DNA from: Sipunculus nudus
Taxonomy: Eukaryota; Annelida; Sipuncula; Golfingiida; Sipunculidae
Direction: 5' to 3'
DNA length: 64,000 bases
Assembly (NCBI GenBank): GCA_026874595.1
Contig: CM049318.1
Coordinates: 24,445,456-24,509,455 of the forward strand
How positions within the stretch are numbered: position 1 is the first letter of the stretch; each line of letters starts with the position of its first letter. Shown one piece after another: positions 31,640 through 45,167 of this stretch. Below the pieces are notes generated by a model. It saw only the letters and a program-made list of their open reading frames with translations. It was not told the DNA's origin and ran no database searches. A program made the position numbers and the translations under genes.

Positions 31640-32010
31640 GAAGTTCATGGACAACAATATCCGTAAAACGGTTTTAACAAATTGGTTTTAAATAAGACAT
31701 AACAGCTGACAGACTGGATTGTGATAGCAGGCATTGTGGTAATTCATTCCAGAGTTTAGGACCAGCTACACCGAAAGCTCTCATGCATATAGTCGATGAC
31801 CTGGTGAATGGAACGGCTACGAGATACTGGCGGGAAGAGCGAAGCTTACGACTCTGCAGAAGCTCACAAAACTCCTGTAGATAGTACGGAGCCAGTTGGT
31901 TTTTTGCCTTAAATACGACGACCAGAACTTTTATGTATATCCACTGACACACTGGCAGCCACTAAAGAGGATGGAGCACAGGTGCGATGTGATCATATTT
32001 ACTCCTTAAA
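31640..32010 (-). mobile_element. LINE 3' end, RT C-terminal tail, copy 1
   Basis: Minus-strand frame with IYIKVLVVVFKAKNQLAPYY then LQEFCELLQSRKLRSSRQYL and RAFGVAGPKLWNELPQ. This is the conserved C-terminal tail of the CR1/L2/Rex-type LINE reverse-transcriptase ORF (APYL..L...R.LRSS...L..P.......R.F...AP.LWN.LP). The RT core is missing. The homologous copy at 50430-50790 shows it was inserted before the segmental duplication. Confidence 0.75.
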
Positions 32011-32560
32011 GTAACAATACTTCTATGTATTCTTTTTTTTTTTACCTTTTTCTCAATTTAGTTTTACATAATCTTCAAAATGGTGTATCACATGACCATA
32101 CTGCACTAATTATTGCATGAAACAAAAATGTCTTATTTCTTTGCTCTTTAAATTTGATTTTCTCAAATCAATTTATATCTAATTCATTAAAAAAACTTTA
32201 AAAAACTTATAGCCGGTTTAAGAATCCAGATATGACGAAACATTTGGTATCACATTGAAGCCCAAAATGAGCTCTATCTAGTACAATTGTTAGCTCAACA
32301 GTGAGAAATTAAGATATGTGCCTGGTTTTGTCATGAATAGTATATCTTTAAAATAATTATGAACCATCTGATAAGATCAGGATTCATCACAGAGCTGTTG
32401 TCTCATGATGACAGACTTTATACAACTTCCTGTCATTTGAGTTCCAACCTAGTGAAAACAATTTTTTTTATCTGAATGTGGTAATTGTTGCATAAATATA
32501 TAAGTAGTTGATAACTTGATATATTAAGAAAAACCTTTAGTAAAATCATATTATTATTGT

Positions 32561-32561
<1 letters not shown>

Positions 32562-32608
<47 letters not shown>

Positions 32609-32667
32609 GAAAGAGAGAGAGATAGATAGATGGATGAATAGTTTTGAACAGTAGAAAACACAGAAAA

Positions 32668-32720
<53 letters not shown>
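32562..32720. repeat. Two (TA)n microsatellites
   Basis: About 32562-32608 and 32670-32720, separated by a GAGA-rich segment. One microsatellite lies at the matching place in copy 2 (51757-51830, with a CT run). Confidence 0.9.
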
Positions 32721-32724
<4 letters not shown>

Positions 32725-34742
32725 GCACTGTAATTTGAAGCAAAGTAAAAAGCCATTTTGCATTGAAATTATACATAGTCATTCTTCGTTAAAGGTATTA
32801 CAGTTTTGTATTCAGCTTTTCCTGATACTATATAAAAAATATATAATAAATGTAAAATTAGCATGTATAAAGGTTGTCAAAGGATCATGGCGGATATGGC
32901 CATGGGATAGATAATGTCCTTGGAATTATGTAAACGGAGAACAAATCGCCCATGTTATGTAGAACTTAGAAAGGAGGATGAACCATTAACTTGACAATGA
33001 GCATTATGATGAATAAATCAGTAAGATTTCATATCTTTATAAGTTGAGACGCCATTACAAATGTTAGCAATGTTGTATGGTAAACGGAAGAAAACCCGTT
33101 TTTTTGTCCGATATATATCGTAATGCCCATTCGAATTTAGAACCGTAATATAACAATGGATTTTTAATTAAATCGTAAGTTTGCCTGTACCGTCCGATAG
33201 TAATAACAGGATTTTAAGACGCCATTTAACGCTTAGCAGTTTGCAGCTTCTGATTTTGGAATCATAAATTTTCTCAAATCAGACAAATATTAAGCAATAT
33301 TAATGTTTTCATGATACAGATTATATTAAACATTACTTGTCACAACTGTCTACCATTTTCTTGCTATATCGTCCATCAACCATAAGCCGTGTTTTTGTTG
33401 TATCAACTATGTTGAAGAGGAGACACACCATCATTGCAAACGAGTTTATAGTAGATAAATTTATATTACCCTTGTGACTTCTGCAGAAAAATAACATAAC
33501 CAACACGTTTAACTATGACAAATTCCATTCCTGTAGAGATCGCCTTTACCATTGTGTTTCAGGGATAACATATGGACCACACTATATGAGTAAACTCGTA
33601 TTGTGCCTTATACCTTAATTTGGTGTAAGAGAGTAAATTTCTTGTTATTACATGATAAGGTAATGGTAAAACATTGTTTATTCTTGTTAAACTTGTTTGA
33701 AAACACTGAGGAGCCAATTAAGTGAAAATAGGCTTAGGTCTTACACTAAGGTGACAAAAGAAATACACACACATAAAGACTAACCAAACTTGTCAACATT
33801 TGTAGAACTAGCTCAAATATATGGTGGTCTAATGTTACAAATTTTAAATAAGGTAACAAAAATGGATTTATATCTGAACAATTTAAGGCATCCTGGGGTT
33901 TTTTAAATGCAAATTAGAATAAACTCTCGTTCGGAAACTTAATTTACAAATAGTTTAATTCTTAAATATCACTATGACTGACACTCAGATAAAGTCAAAT
34001 AATTCAAGATGGAAAACTTCTGCTGAGCGACCAATTATCATAGATGCATATTAAAACACATTATTTTTTATATTGGAAACTTTTGAACATGATCAAATAG
34101 GTGGACTGTTACGGTAAAAATACGATTAAAGTGGCTTTAGGTCTATAGTTTTCACCCCTCTATATGTCAGCAATTAAAAGACGCATTAAATGTATACACC
34201 TATTCCAGTCAATTATTAAATCATAAGGACGGTTTAAAACGTAATGTCCAGTGCTCCCATTCATCCGAACTACTATGAAACTACAATGCAGAGCATACTG
34301 GCTTTGACAGCTACCGTGAACAAGCATGTGAATGATTAATTAGTGTTTTGGAGTGAACATCGTTCACTTTATGATACAGGCACCGTGATGGCTTTCCGAG
34401 TACCCGATTATCAAAGGAGGAATAGTTTTAGTATATCCATAGATCTCCTATTTAATACATGATGCATTCCCAGTAACAAAGGATTTAGGCAAAAAAAAAA
34501 AATTAACAGAACATATAATCATTGGCAGGCATTTGTTGCTTTGGTGAACTCAATCATGACAGACTGTTTAACTAATGTTGAGTAATGTTGGCCTTTGCAT
34601 TCCTTTCACGCAATCTGACATTAAGTTTGTGTATGCGGAGAGGCACTCATTAAGGAGTTCAAGATTTGTCATGCAGCTACATTAAAGTATATGCTTTCAT
34701 GTGTCTTAACTTGAACAAATTATAAAACTTAACATCTACCTA

Positions 34743-34873
34743 CTATATTTCAAGTCGCCTGTATAGGTTCTTGTTCCTGTGCTTGACATGGCTAGACAAG
34801 ATCAACGAGAGCAGGTGTACAATGCGGTACCACTCTCTAAATTGCCTGATTACAATGCTTTGCTCTGAGCCCA
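34743..34873 (-). pseudogene. Exon-like segment of the recurrent family (EQSIVIRQ block), copy 1
   Basis: The minus-strand frame after an acceptor-like ACACCAACAG reads GSEQSIVIRQFREWYRIVHL then LSLILSSHVKHRNKNLYRRL and E, followed by a stop. The copy near 53930-54030 preserves the same frame (GTEQSIVIRQLREWYRIVHL). The copy at 44850-44990 has a one-base shift. Shorter matches lie at 39500-39610 and 59220-59330. I do not recognise a family. It could be an exon of the tandem gene family or conserved repeat DNA. Confidence 0.35.
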
Positions 34874-35401
34874 CCCTGTTGGTGTAGACTAAAGGATCAT
34901 GATATATACAAAGCAAGTGTTTAAAAATTTGATTGACCATCCACCTATCTTACATATATTCCGCCAAGAATATGAATATGAAACGCATACTACTTCTTCA
35001 TGTTTGTGCACTGCTGTATACTTGGTGATTATCATAAAATGGGAGGGAATTCATTCGCAAGAAATATATGCCTTTTGCTTTTCCGTCCTTATTGGTATAC
35101 CTGGCGATAAAGATTCGTTTTAGTATATTATTACTGTTAATGTTTTAAAGATAAACCACAGTTCTATATATTAAATAATCTGAAAACCAAAAGAATAAAT
35201 AATAATATGCCATCCATTGAAATTGAGCCTAGGGTGTAAATACGTTTGTATATGCCTAAGCCTGTAGCAGGAGATAATTTATATCATAGTGAAGAGCATA
35301 ACATATTTTGGTACATAATATTCTCATGTGCCACATCGTGTGCCTCAATGTGTTCTTCTTGTGCTGTTTCCCCTGTAATAAGTAATACTTATTTGACTTT
35401 C

Positions 35402-35460
35402 TGTGAATTGATATGCATCAGCTCTAACAGCAGCAGCAAAATTCCTGCCGGACAAAGAAT
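35402..35460 (-). pseudogene. Signal-peptide exon relic, copy 1 (start and donor lost)
   Basis: Homologue of the 59-nt exon at 61600-61658. It reads ILCPAGILLLLLELMHINS, with ATT in place of ATG, and the donor GTAAGT is GAAAGT. The 59-nt length and open frame are kept. Confidence 0.45.
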
Positions 35461-38060
35461 CTTCAAATTGTAACTCATGAGCAGCTTGTCGAGATGCGGT
35501 CCCTCATCTACCCAGGCCGCTGCTCCAAGATACCAGCTGTCGCAGGATGTATTTACTAATAAGACGAAACGACGAGGAAGAAAAAAAAGCAACAGGGTTT
35601 CTCAGCGAACCATAGCAGGGCTATACACGAATCACTCTGCCGTCAGGTGGAGGATTATACGCCAAGGAAATGATATTTCTGTTAAGTTTGCTGTGTCTTT
35701 TATGCATTACCCAGATTCATGGCACATTGTAGTAAACTTTGCTATGTTTTTGTTACATGTAGTTCAGAGAATTTTATATTCACTTAATTTTTAATCAGGA
35801 TAGCCATTAACTTGTCCGTAGGCTTGTCATTTCGGTTGTTGATAATGTTTAGAAAAAGCAAAACATATTGTCTCCATCAGTAGAGCATGCATTCATCAAC
35901 GTTCGTATGTGTGTTTTTGTTCACAACATAATTCATGCAATCATAAACAGAATCTCGTTATATTTTCAGGGCATTTCGGGAATAGGCCAGTAAAGAACCG
36001 ATTTTTGATTTTGATGTCGATCAAGCACATGATCCGGGTTCAGAAACGCCAGCATTATATAATCTTAAGGGTATATCGTCACTTATGCACGGATGTATAT
36101 GGAGATATGGTCAAATAAGTGAATGCAACCGCTATTTCTGGAGCATCCCGCGAAAGGGAACCCCCATTAGCGGAGACTTGCTTTCTTTAGATTGCAGATT
36201 TAGTGTTGTGCACATCCATGCAAGTATTTCAGGAGTTACTTTCTTTGTCAAGTATTTGTACTGTTCATGTACATGTCACACATGTACTTGAAAAGTAATC
36301 AAGTACTTCCCAAATCAGAGTCAAGCATGGTATCAATGCCGCATAAACCCTGATGTGTATCCTATTGCACAGGTTCACATTTGGCCTGTTGGCCTTGTTT
36401 ATCAAACATTCACACAATCCAGGATATAACCTATATGTTTGTATTCCCACGCGAGAGATTGTTGAAGAAGATTTGTGTTTGAAAATTGTAAACTCTATTT
36501 CTTGCGTATTTATATATTAAGTAACTTTGACTCTACAATATTAAACATTTTTATATTATAAATTATTGTTAATGGATGGTTGCATATATTAGTAATTTTT
36601 TCTCAATTATAAATGAATATAAAAAAATCGGCACAGAAATGAGTAATGCAAATTTAGTAACTTTTTAAATACACATACTGTCGACTTTTCATTTTTTTCT
36701 TTATGTATTTATGGGAGGTGTAAAGCATATCGAAAGCGGGCCCGGATCTTATTCTTCGATGGTGAGGCATACATGAAGAACATTTTAATAAATAGGATAC
36801 ACAACAAAATAAAATAATTGCTTTACGAAATACCGGCCACTCTATTTTCCATAGATCTATTTGGTGCTCTTGCCTCAGTCTCTTCATGGAAATAATTATG
36901 TGAATAAAAAATTAAAAAGTTTCATTTTTAAATGTGCAATACAAAGTATATAAACTTTGTGTTTTTTTAATTCAAAATGAACTCCTAGAACTGCCAAACA
37001 TATTCCGCGTGTTTTGTTTCGACCGTAAAAGTAAATGAAACGGTGTGTTGGCGTTGATGTCATCGCCCGCCTGCTCCTATTATTTTAGCGGAGGCGGCTG
37101 GGTAGCTTAATTTGAATGAAGAAGTTAAACTCACAAATAAGTGTACAATTCCGAGTCAAGGCCCTTCACGGCCTATATATATATATATATAGGGTTGAAT
37201 ACAATTGTTTTTCCTTGTAGGCCCAGATCACTAACACAAAAAAAATATGAAAACACAAAACACTTTGGAATACAAGAGGAGATTTATCAAGGGATAACGT
37301 TGATGTAAAGTTTATTGAAGTTTCTCGGTCAAATGGTTACGATTTTTGCCTTGTTAACGGAAGAAAGAACGAAGGGAGTAGCTAAAAGAGCTATGCCTTG
37401 AATGAAGGTCTGATAAAAATGTTTATATAAATCAACAAATCATTTGTTTGTGTTAATTTTGCTTCAACCATTATTTATCTTTTCATGAATTTGTTTTACT
37501 TTTTCGGATTGTCTACCTTAAGCATAATTCTTTACGGATCCTCGCCAACATCAATAGTTAATATCATTCCACCAAATGTTTCCCTGTTGTTAACAGTCTA
37601 GTGATACTCTAAAATATATCTATTTAAGGTTGATACATATATAGGGGAAAAACCAGTTGGAAAAATACCTGAGGACAGATTATTAATACATATGATATAT
37701 TTAAGATAAGTAGTATAGTAGAAGTTATGCTTGTCAAAATGCCAAAAGGAGAGCTAATTTAAAGTACTTTGATTTCTATTTTATACTTACGTATGCGGAA
37801 GCACTCAGCTCACAGCCACAAAGTTTTACTATACAAATCACTAGACAAGGGCAGCCTTTATTGTTTTGTTGATGTCATAGAACATTTTTCAATGTGGTAT
37901 AATGACCATGTGCAGAATTATTATCACTTCCACAAAAAGTAATTGCCAAATCTTACTCGTAAAATTCACTACCGGAATCTGTACTGGTGCGATTGGCAAT
38001 TGTTCCAAAAATGTCTTTGTCATGATAGTTTTGTGTTTTAGATGTGTTGCGTGAAACTAC

Positions 38061-38601
38061 TCATCCCCATTTTTTTCTAATCTATCTTTACTGAGGTGAC
38101 GGTATATAATTGAAGCGCCACAAGTACAGGGTTTGAAACTGTTTATTGATCTTATAATTTTAATTTTAAAAGGTTTATAACTGTATGTCGGTGATTCTGT
38201 GTAATATTATTAGTAATATTGGAATCGTATAGATACTCAGTTCATTTTATTGTTTTAACATTCTGAATATCTAGAACATTTCCTTGACACATCTCTCTTC
38301 TATCTTGTGTTTTTTTATGACATTTTTTTTTTCATCCCCATTTTTTTCTAATCTATCTTTACTGAGGTGACGGTATATAATTGAAGCGCCACAAGTACAG
38401 GGTTTGAAACTGTTTATTGATCTTATAATTTTAATTTTAAAAGGTTTATAACTGTATGTCGGTGATTCTGTGTAATATTATTAGTAATATTGGAATCGTA
38501 TAGATACTCAGTTCATTTTATTGTTTTAACATTCTGAATATCTAGAACATTTCCTTGACACATCTCTCTTCTATCTTGTGTTTTTTTATGACATTTTTTT
38601 T
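38061..38601. repeat. 271-bp perfect tandem duplication
   Basis: Two head-to-tail copies, 38061-38331 and 38332-38601, starting TCATCCCCATTTTTTTC and ending in a T run. I found no difference between them by eye apart from the T-run length. Only one copy is expected by comparison with the other family members. Confidence 0.85.
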
Positions 38602-41600
38602 CGGGCAGCAGAGGCGCTATCATTACAGATGATTGTATATAGATTTCTATTACCATTACGACTTCTGCAGAAACATTACATAACGTTGGTGATCGGTCTT
38701 GTCTGTTGTTTAATACACCGAACACCATACTGCTCACTACAATGGATTAGCCAGTGGCCCATTAAAAGTATTGGTACAATAACCACATCAAATCATTCCG
38801 CAATGAACATTACGAAAAGAAAACAGAACTTTCGAAGCTCATTGGAACCTAAATTAAATCTTTAGTGTAATTCTGAAGTATAATAATAACAAAGATCGAG
38901 ACACACAATTTCAGACACATTAATTTTTATTAGACATTCCTGAACATGACAATTCAATAGTTGAGCTGTTACACGTCGGCAATACGATAAAACGTAGTTT
39001 AAGGTTTTTATATTTCGAAAAGGAGGGGATGACATGCCTCGTAATTTTAGCAAATTAAAGATAAATTGCAATTCTTACACTTATAAAGAACATCATGAAA
39101 ACATAGGATGATAAACAATGTAGCGCCAAGTGTCGCCATCTATGCAAGCTCTTAGGAAACTATAAAGCAGAGCATACTGACTTGACAATAACCTTGCGTT
39201 TGAAAAAAACATGGGGATGATTAATTGGTGATTTGGAGCAAATGTCGCGAAGTCTTTCCGAGTGACTGACTATCAAAGAAGTTAAGGTGTCAGTGTCTTT
39301 GTGTGTAATACACGGTACATTCCCGGTGAAAAAGGGTTAATGCATAAAAATAACAAGACAAGTAAACATAACATGACACGCAAGTTAGCATGTCCTATAA
39401 ACTGTTCACTCACTTTGTTGATTCAATGTAGCGCACTGATCTGTCTAGGGATACACTGAGGTTAAAACAAATATATGGTCTGGAAGCGGTTTAATGAGAC
39501 CAACGAGAGTAGGTGTCGCATGTTTCAGTTTTGGAGCCAGACGCACAAGGCGATACCTAATTCTCATTATGTTGATTAATTCTCTGTTATGTGCCTAAAC
39601 CGGTGGTGTTATCAGGAGTTCCTTTATATAAAGCAGTGGTTAAAAACAAAAGGAAATCAGGGACGATTGCAGTGTATAAGCGCTGCGTAGGATCAGTATA
39701 GAGGAAAGAAAATAAAGAAAAACAAAATCGATATGTTTACAAATAAACTGGTAAAGGTGGCTTGGTATCCATCAAGCACCTGACCCCTGTTCTCGTGTAA
39801 AAAGCAAACTTAAAGGGTCTTAATTTTGCACGTGAATGATCAAATTGCCAGACTTGATCTAAACAGGTTATCCAAACCTTTCTCAATTATATTTCGCAAA
39901 GAATAAAATGTGAAACGTAAACTACGTTATATTTGTATTGTTATTTACTTTGGTACTATCATAAAATAAAATGAAAACCATACGAAAACCAAAAAGTATT
40001 ATTTACCATTCCGTCTTAATTCTTATTTATTTCCCCTGCATAAAACCTAAGGTTTTCTCTTACAAAGGACTAGAGATGGTGTCAAACAAAGTATCTTAAC
40101 CGGGTTTTCTTTGATGTCGCCTACCCCGAAAATTATTATGGCACATTTATCCTGGTGTTAGATATAGACTGTGTTCACATTTTGGGCTAACGAAATAATC
40201 CCAGCTTTAGAAGCATAAATATACCTTGTTTTCCAAGATACAGCAAATAAGATTAAGAAAAACGTGACGAAGGAAGAACACAGAAATGTTTTTTTTCGTG
40301 ACTTACACTGATATTAAAAATAATATCGATCTAATATTAATTTATACGAAAAAATGAAAATAACGATTTTTTAAAATGATTTATTCTTTCATATATATGT
40401 TTTAATTTTTAAAGAATGGTCAGCATTATATAAACAGATGTTGCCTTGATAATTGTAAATAATTTAGCAAAATCTAGGATCTAAGAGATAATATATTTGG
40501 GCAAATATATACAAAGATAACCAAATTGATAAATCACTGAGGACGGATTTAAAATATATGACCAATCTTCGATAAATAGCCTGACAGAAAGTATACTTAT
40601 TACAATGACAAAAGGGCAGGTACCTCCAGAAATCTGCGGTACTATTTAATACTAACATGTGCGGATAAGGAACAGTTATTCATATAGTCACAAAGGTAAC
40701 TTATCAAATCCATATTGATGGGCTCCAATCATTGTTTTACATATGTCATTGTATATATTCAAGGTGGTATAATTAGCATTTGAATCATAATTATCATTCA
40801 CCTATATGATAATTTTATAAGTTGGTATAATTAGTATGTGTATTATAATTATCATCTCCATTAATACAACTGCCAAACTTACCAGTAAAAATCAGTACTT
40901 GAATCTGTACTGGTACGATTGCTAATAGTGCCAATGGGTTTTGTGTCACAACAGTTTTGTGAAACTACTCCACAACTTTTTGTTATTTATCATATTACTG
41001 AGTTGATGATGAAGAATTACAGGGTATGAAATTGCTCATTCACCATATAATTTTACTATATCTGCTGATATCCTATGGTTCTGTGTTCCATGCTTTCGAG
41101 TTACATCTTTTGGGTGTAAAATTCCTCTGCCTGGACTGTTTGCCCGTGATCCAGTATATCCAGTACTAATTCAGGATCATACGATCATGTGATAGTTGCT
41201 CCTATAACCCAGCCACCACAGCAGCAATAAAAAATCTTTATACACAGACATGTTTACTAAATTACACACAAATGTTGTCAGTGACTTTAGTCTTACCAAA
41301 TATTCCTTTTCTACAGTGCGACTTTTATCATTCAACCACAAGTAACCTGCGCAGCACCCTGAGCATAGTTACAAAGTAACAATGTGTGTGTGGACACCGC
41401 TTCAAAAGAGTCAAGGGAACCTTATGAGAATGATATAATTACAAGCATAGTCCGAGGCTTTCGCGTCGATTAACTTAATTTGCTTGCTGAAATAGTGAGT
41501 CCAAAATGGCTAGTCAGTTGTATATACATATATTCCATTCCAAAAACAGATATGCTCTTTTTGGAAATTTTTATATCTCCTGTGTAAGATCCAGCGAAAA

Positions 41601-42079
41601 TGACGTGCACTAAAATTTAATAAAAATATCGACGTTTTAACAATTTCTGCGGAATAATCATGAAAATAAAAGACCTAAAGTTTTCAATATATCATTAACA
41701 ATTAGTTATACTTTCAAAAAAAAAAATTATATGTTTTTAAGATTATCTAAAAATGCGTCATCAGTTTCGTTATTTGTTCCCCCGAGTTGGACCCCTCCCT
41801 TTACTAAATCCTGGACCCGCCCTGATCTCAATCTTAATATTATACGAATGGTTAACAACAGTTAAGCAAATGCTCCTTTGTTAATTGTAAACAATCTAGC
41901 AAAACTTGGATGAGATAATATGTTTCTGCAAATATAAATAAAGATTACAACATTGTTAAACAACTGAGGACAGATTAAAAACAGATGGTACACTTGGAAA
42001 TAATAGCACGGTAGAAGCTATTCTTTAAAAATGTCAAATGGGGAGGTAGAAACCTAAAATACTCTTTAATACTACATAT

Positions 42080-43233
42080 ACATGTGCTGATACACCATAG
42101 TCTTTCAGATTACAGTCATAAAGTGTTACAATACAAATCACAATTGATGGGCTGCCTTCACGGTTTGTACATATCACGGTATATTTATCAATCTGGTATA
42201 ATTAGCAGGGGTAAATTAATTATAACTTCAACCAAAACATTTGCCAATCTTACCGGTAACATTCAGTACTGGAATTGGTGCCGGTACGATTGCTATAGTA
42301 ACGGTTTTGTACAAAACACTTTTTCTATAAAGATATGGCGAAATGGAACTGCTAATCAACAATATTTTGTTATCTAGCCTTACCTGATTGAAGATGAGAA
42401 GGTAGGTGCCACAATGATAGGGTGTGAAACTGCTTATTAACCGTGTAACATTTCTTATAATTAAAAGGTTTATTACTGTATGGTGAGGGTTTTGTTTTCC
42501 CGTGATCCAGTATTTTTATACCAATTTAGGAAAGAGGTTTGAAAACTGAATGGTGCATTGCTACTCCAGAACAGTTTTTTTAACGCCACTCATCCACAAA
42601 TGTTTGTTATCGGTCCGACGATTATACTTATACTACATGAATAAAATTATATACTTTTACAAGGTGTTATGTAACGTATTTAGCGTTGATCACCTTATCT
42701 TTTTCCCATACTCATGTTCTTGTGGTGATATTACTTTTTAATGGTTACCCTTGTTATCATATCGTGGGAAAATACATTTATTTTTTTTTTAATTCACATA
42801 ATATAGTATGGGTATTGGCAAATACCTCAAGGACAACAAAAAAATTGTGACACAAATCCTAGACTGGCAACCGCTATTGTAGGGAAGGCTCGATAACACT
42901 GTCTATATGGCTAAATTGCAATACTTTGGAAAGGTGCTGCAACCTGCCGGTAAATTGTTAAGTATTCATATTACCGACTATAAAAATCCAGACATAATTA
43001 CTATAAATGCCCGCTATATCCGCCGCGCTGAATCTAGGGTCTATTACATCGACGCAATTAGTGAAAGAAATATAACATAATTTCATCCCACTACCCGCCC
43101 GAGTCACAGAGTCAACTGTTGCTTCGCTTATGGCGATCGCCATGACAACAATAACCATTAGACAAACAAAGTGTTTTATATTAAAGCGAAATTTTGACAA
43201 TACTTAATGTAGGTGAATATATGTTTCAATATA

Positions 43234-43277
<44 letters not shown>

Positions 43278-44058
43278 CAGATTCGCGACCCTCTCATAGG
43301 AACATGAAATATCACATAACCATTGCCTTGTGATGACACACACTTTATACAAGTTATATGATTCGAGTTCCTTCATAGTGAAAACAGTCTTTTATCTGAT
43401 TAAGGTTATTATTGCACAAACATATAACCAGAGGATAACTTTACAATGATGTTTTTTACTACATGGTTACTACATTTTCATATCATACAAACATTTTGCA
43501 TGCGTAAGTAGCTATCCTATTGATCTTCTTTAGAACCACTGAGCTAATTACGTACATGTGCGACAAAAATGTGTAATTTGAATAGACCTTCGAAAAACTC
43601 ATACCTCTCCATCTCAAAGGATAGAGTGATAACCAAAAAGGAGTTATTGGATACTGTTAGTGGTTGAATTACCCATGTCTTCAGATGCATTCAACCTCTT
43701 TTCTTTTGATTTCCTTCTTGTCGTGTTTGATTACATGCTATCACCTGTTTAAGCCGTCCGGAAATAAACAGCTAGCTTTTGAACCAATCTAGGAATAGGT
43801 CTCAGTCTAAGGTTACAAAGGTTATACACAGACGTATACTTTTATATACTGAAAAATCTTGTCAGAATTTCAAGAACTAGCTCAAGTATATGGTAGACAA
43901 ATGTTTAAAATGTTTATTAAAGACTAAATAGGGATTTATTTTTGGACAGATTAAGGCATCCTTGGATTCATTAAATGCAAATCATACAATAATAGCAAGT
44001 CAATACATAATTACAGATAATTTCTATCGGAAGAAAAAAAAATTATATTCTAATTCTG

Positions 44059-44113
<55 letters not shown>

Positions 44114-45080
44114 ATGATTCCGAATGGGAATATTCTGCTGAGCGACGAGTTATCATATATTAACATTAAAATCCTTCGATTGATATTTAAACGTTTTGAA
44201 TAGGATCAAATATGTGGACTTTAACGTCAACAATACGATAAAAAGAGGCCTTATGTCAGCAATCAAAGGACATATTTAAAGGTATACACTTATTGCAGTA
44301 TATCTTCAAACCATAAGAACACTGTAAATGTAATACCCATGGTGCCATCTATAGGGACTTGTGAAACAACAATGCAGAGTATACTGACCTTGACAGCAAC
44401 CTTACGTTTGAAACAAACAAGCTAGTGATTAATTGGTGTTTTGGAGTGAACATCGTTAACACGTCGTCCAGGCATCTTGATGTCTCTCCGAGTGGCTGAC
44501 TATCAAAGGAGTTATGTTTTACTGAATCCATAAACCTACTTTAATACATGATACATTACCAGGGACAAAAGATGCAGGTGAAAGATATAACAAAATATAT
44601 ATTCAACGGCGGTCATTTGTTCTTATAGAAAACTCCATCATAACACGCAATTTATCTAATGTTTGGATAATTAATGTTGGTCTTTGCATCCCTTTCACAT
44701 AATCTTTGAACTGTGCCATTCTCACAGTAAGTTTTTGTATGCGGAGTGGCAACCATTGAAAGGAAGATTTGTCATGCAGCTCCATCATGATATATGCTTT
44801 CATGTGTCTTTACTTGAATACATCATAAAACTTAAGCTCTACCTATTATATACTTCAAGTCGTTTGTAAAGGTTCTTGTGCCTATGCTGGATCTGGCTAA
44901 ACCAGAGCATTGAGGCAGGTGTAAACTGCAAAACCACGCTCTCAATTGTCTGATTACAATGCTTAGCTATGTGTTTATCCTGTTGGTGTACCCCAGAGAA
45001 CCATGATATATACAGAGCAGTGTTTTTAAAACGCGATTGACCGTCCACCTATCTCACATATATTCCACCAAGAACGTGAA
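42080..45080. repeat. Partial duplication copies between the two large blocks
   Basis: 42390-43270 matches unit alpha (for example 29120 and 46090: ATTGTGACACAAA...CTAGACTGGCA). 43290-45080 matches the part of unit beta at about 32380-35000. (TA)n tracts lie at 43236-43272, 44060-44110 and 45092-45160. No gene seen. Confidence 0.7.
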
Positions 45081-45089
45081 TACAAAACG

Positions 45090-45162
<73 letters not shown>

Positions 45163-45167
45163 CGTCA

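Larger units (their letters stand above)
31155..41530. repeat. Segmental duplication unit beta, copy 1
   Basis: Direct copy of 48290-60330. Matching anchors: TTTGATTTCCTTAG (about 31255 and 48393), GGGAAGAGGCAAAGG (31276 and 50085), the LINE end (31650 and 50430), GTGAACATCGTTCAC (34360 and 53497), the signal-peptide-like segment (35402 and 54825), CAAGCACATGATCCGG (36023 and 55440) and CCTGGACTGTTTGCCCGTGA (41130 and 59952). Copy 2 has about 1.7 kb extra at 48408-50083. No intact gene seen in copy 1. Confidence 0.8.

Noticed and set aside
35477-35794. Plus-strand frame MSSLSRCGPSSTQAAAPRYQ with KRRGRKK, shared by three copies
   Set aside because: It overlaps the upstream flank of the signal-peptide exon on the other strand; copy 2 is frameshifted after RRGRKK, so the similarity is probably duplicated non-coding DNA.
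43065-43200. Minus-strand hydrophobic peptide (VCLMVIVVMAIAISEA) with a GT donor after VTRAG, a possible first exon of the MAM-TSP1 gene
   Set aside because: The frame opens at TTG with no upstream ATG, the usable Met leaves only about 13 residues, and the distance to the MAM exon is about 24 kb inside duplicated repeat DNA.
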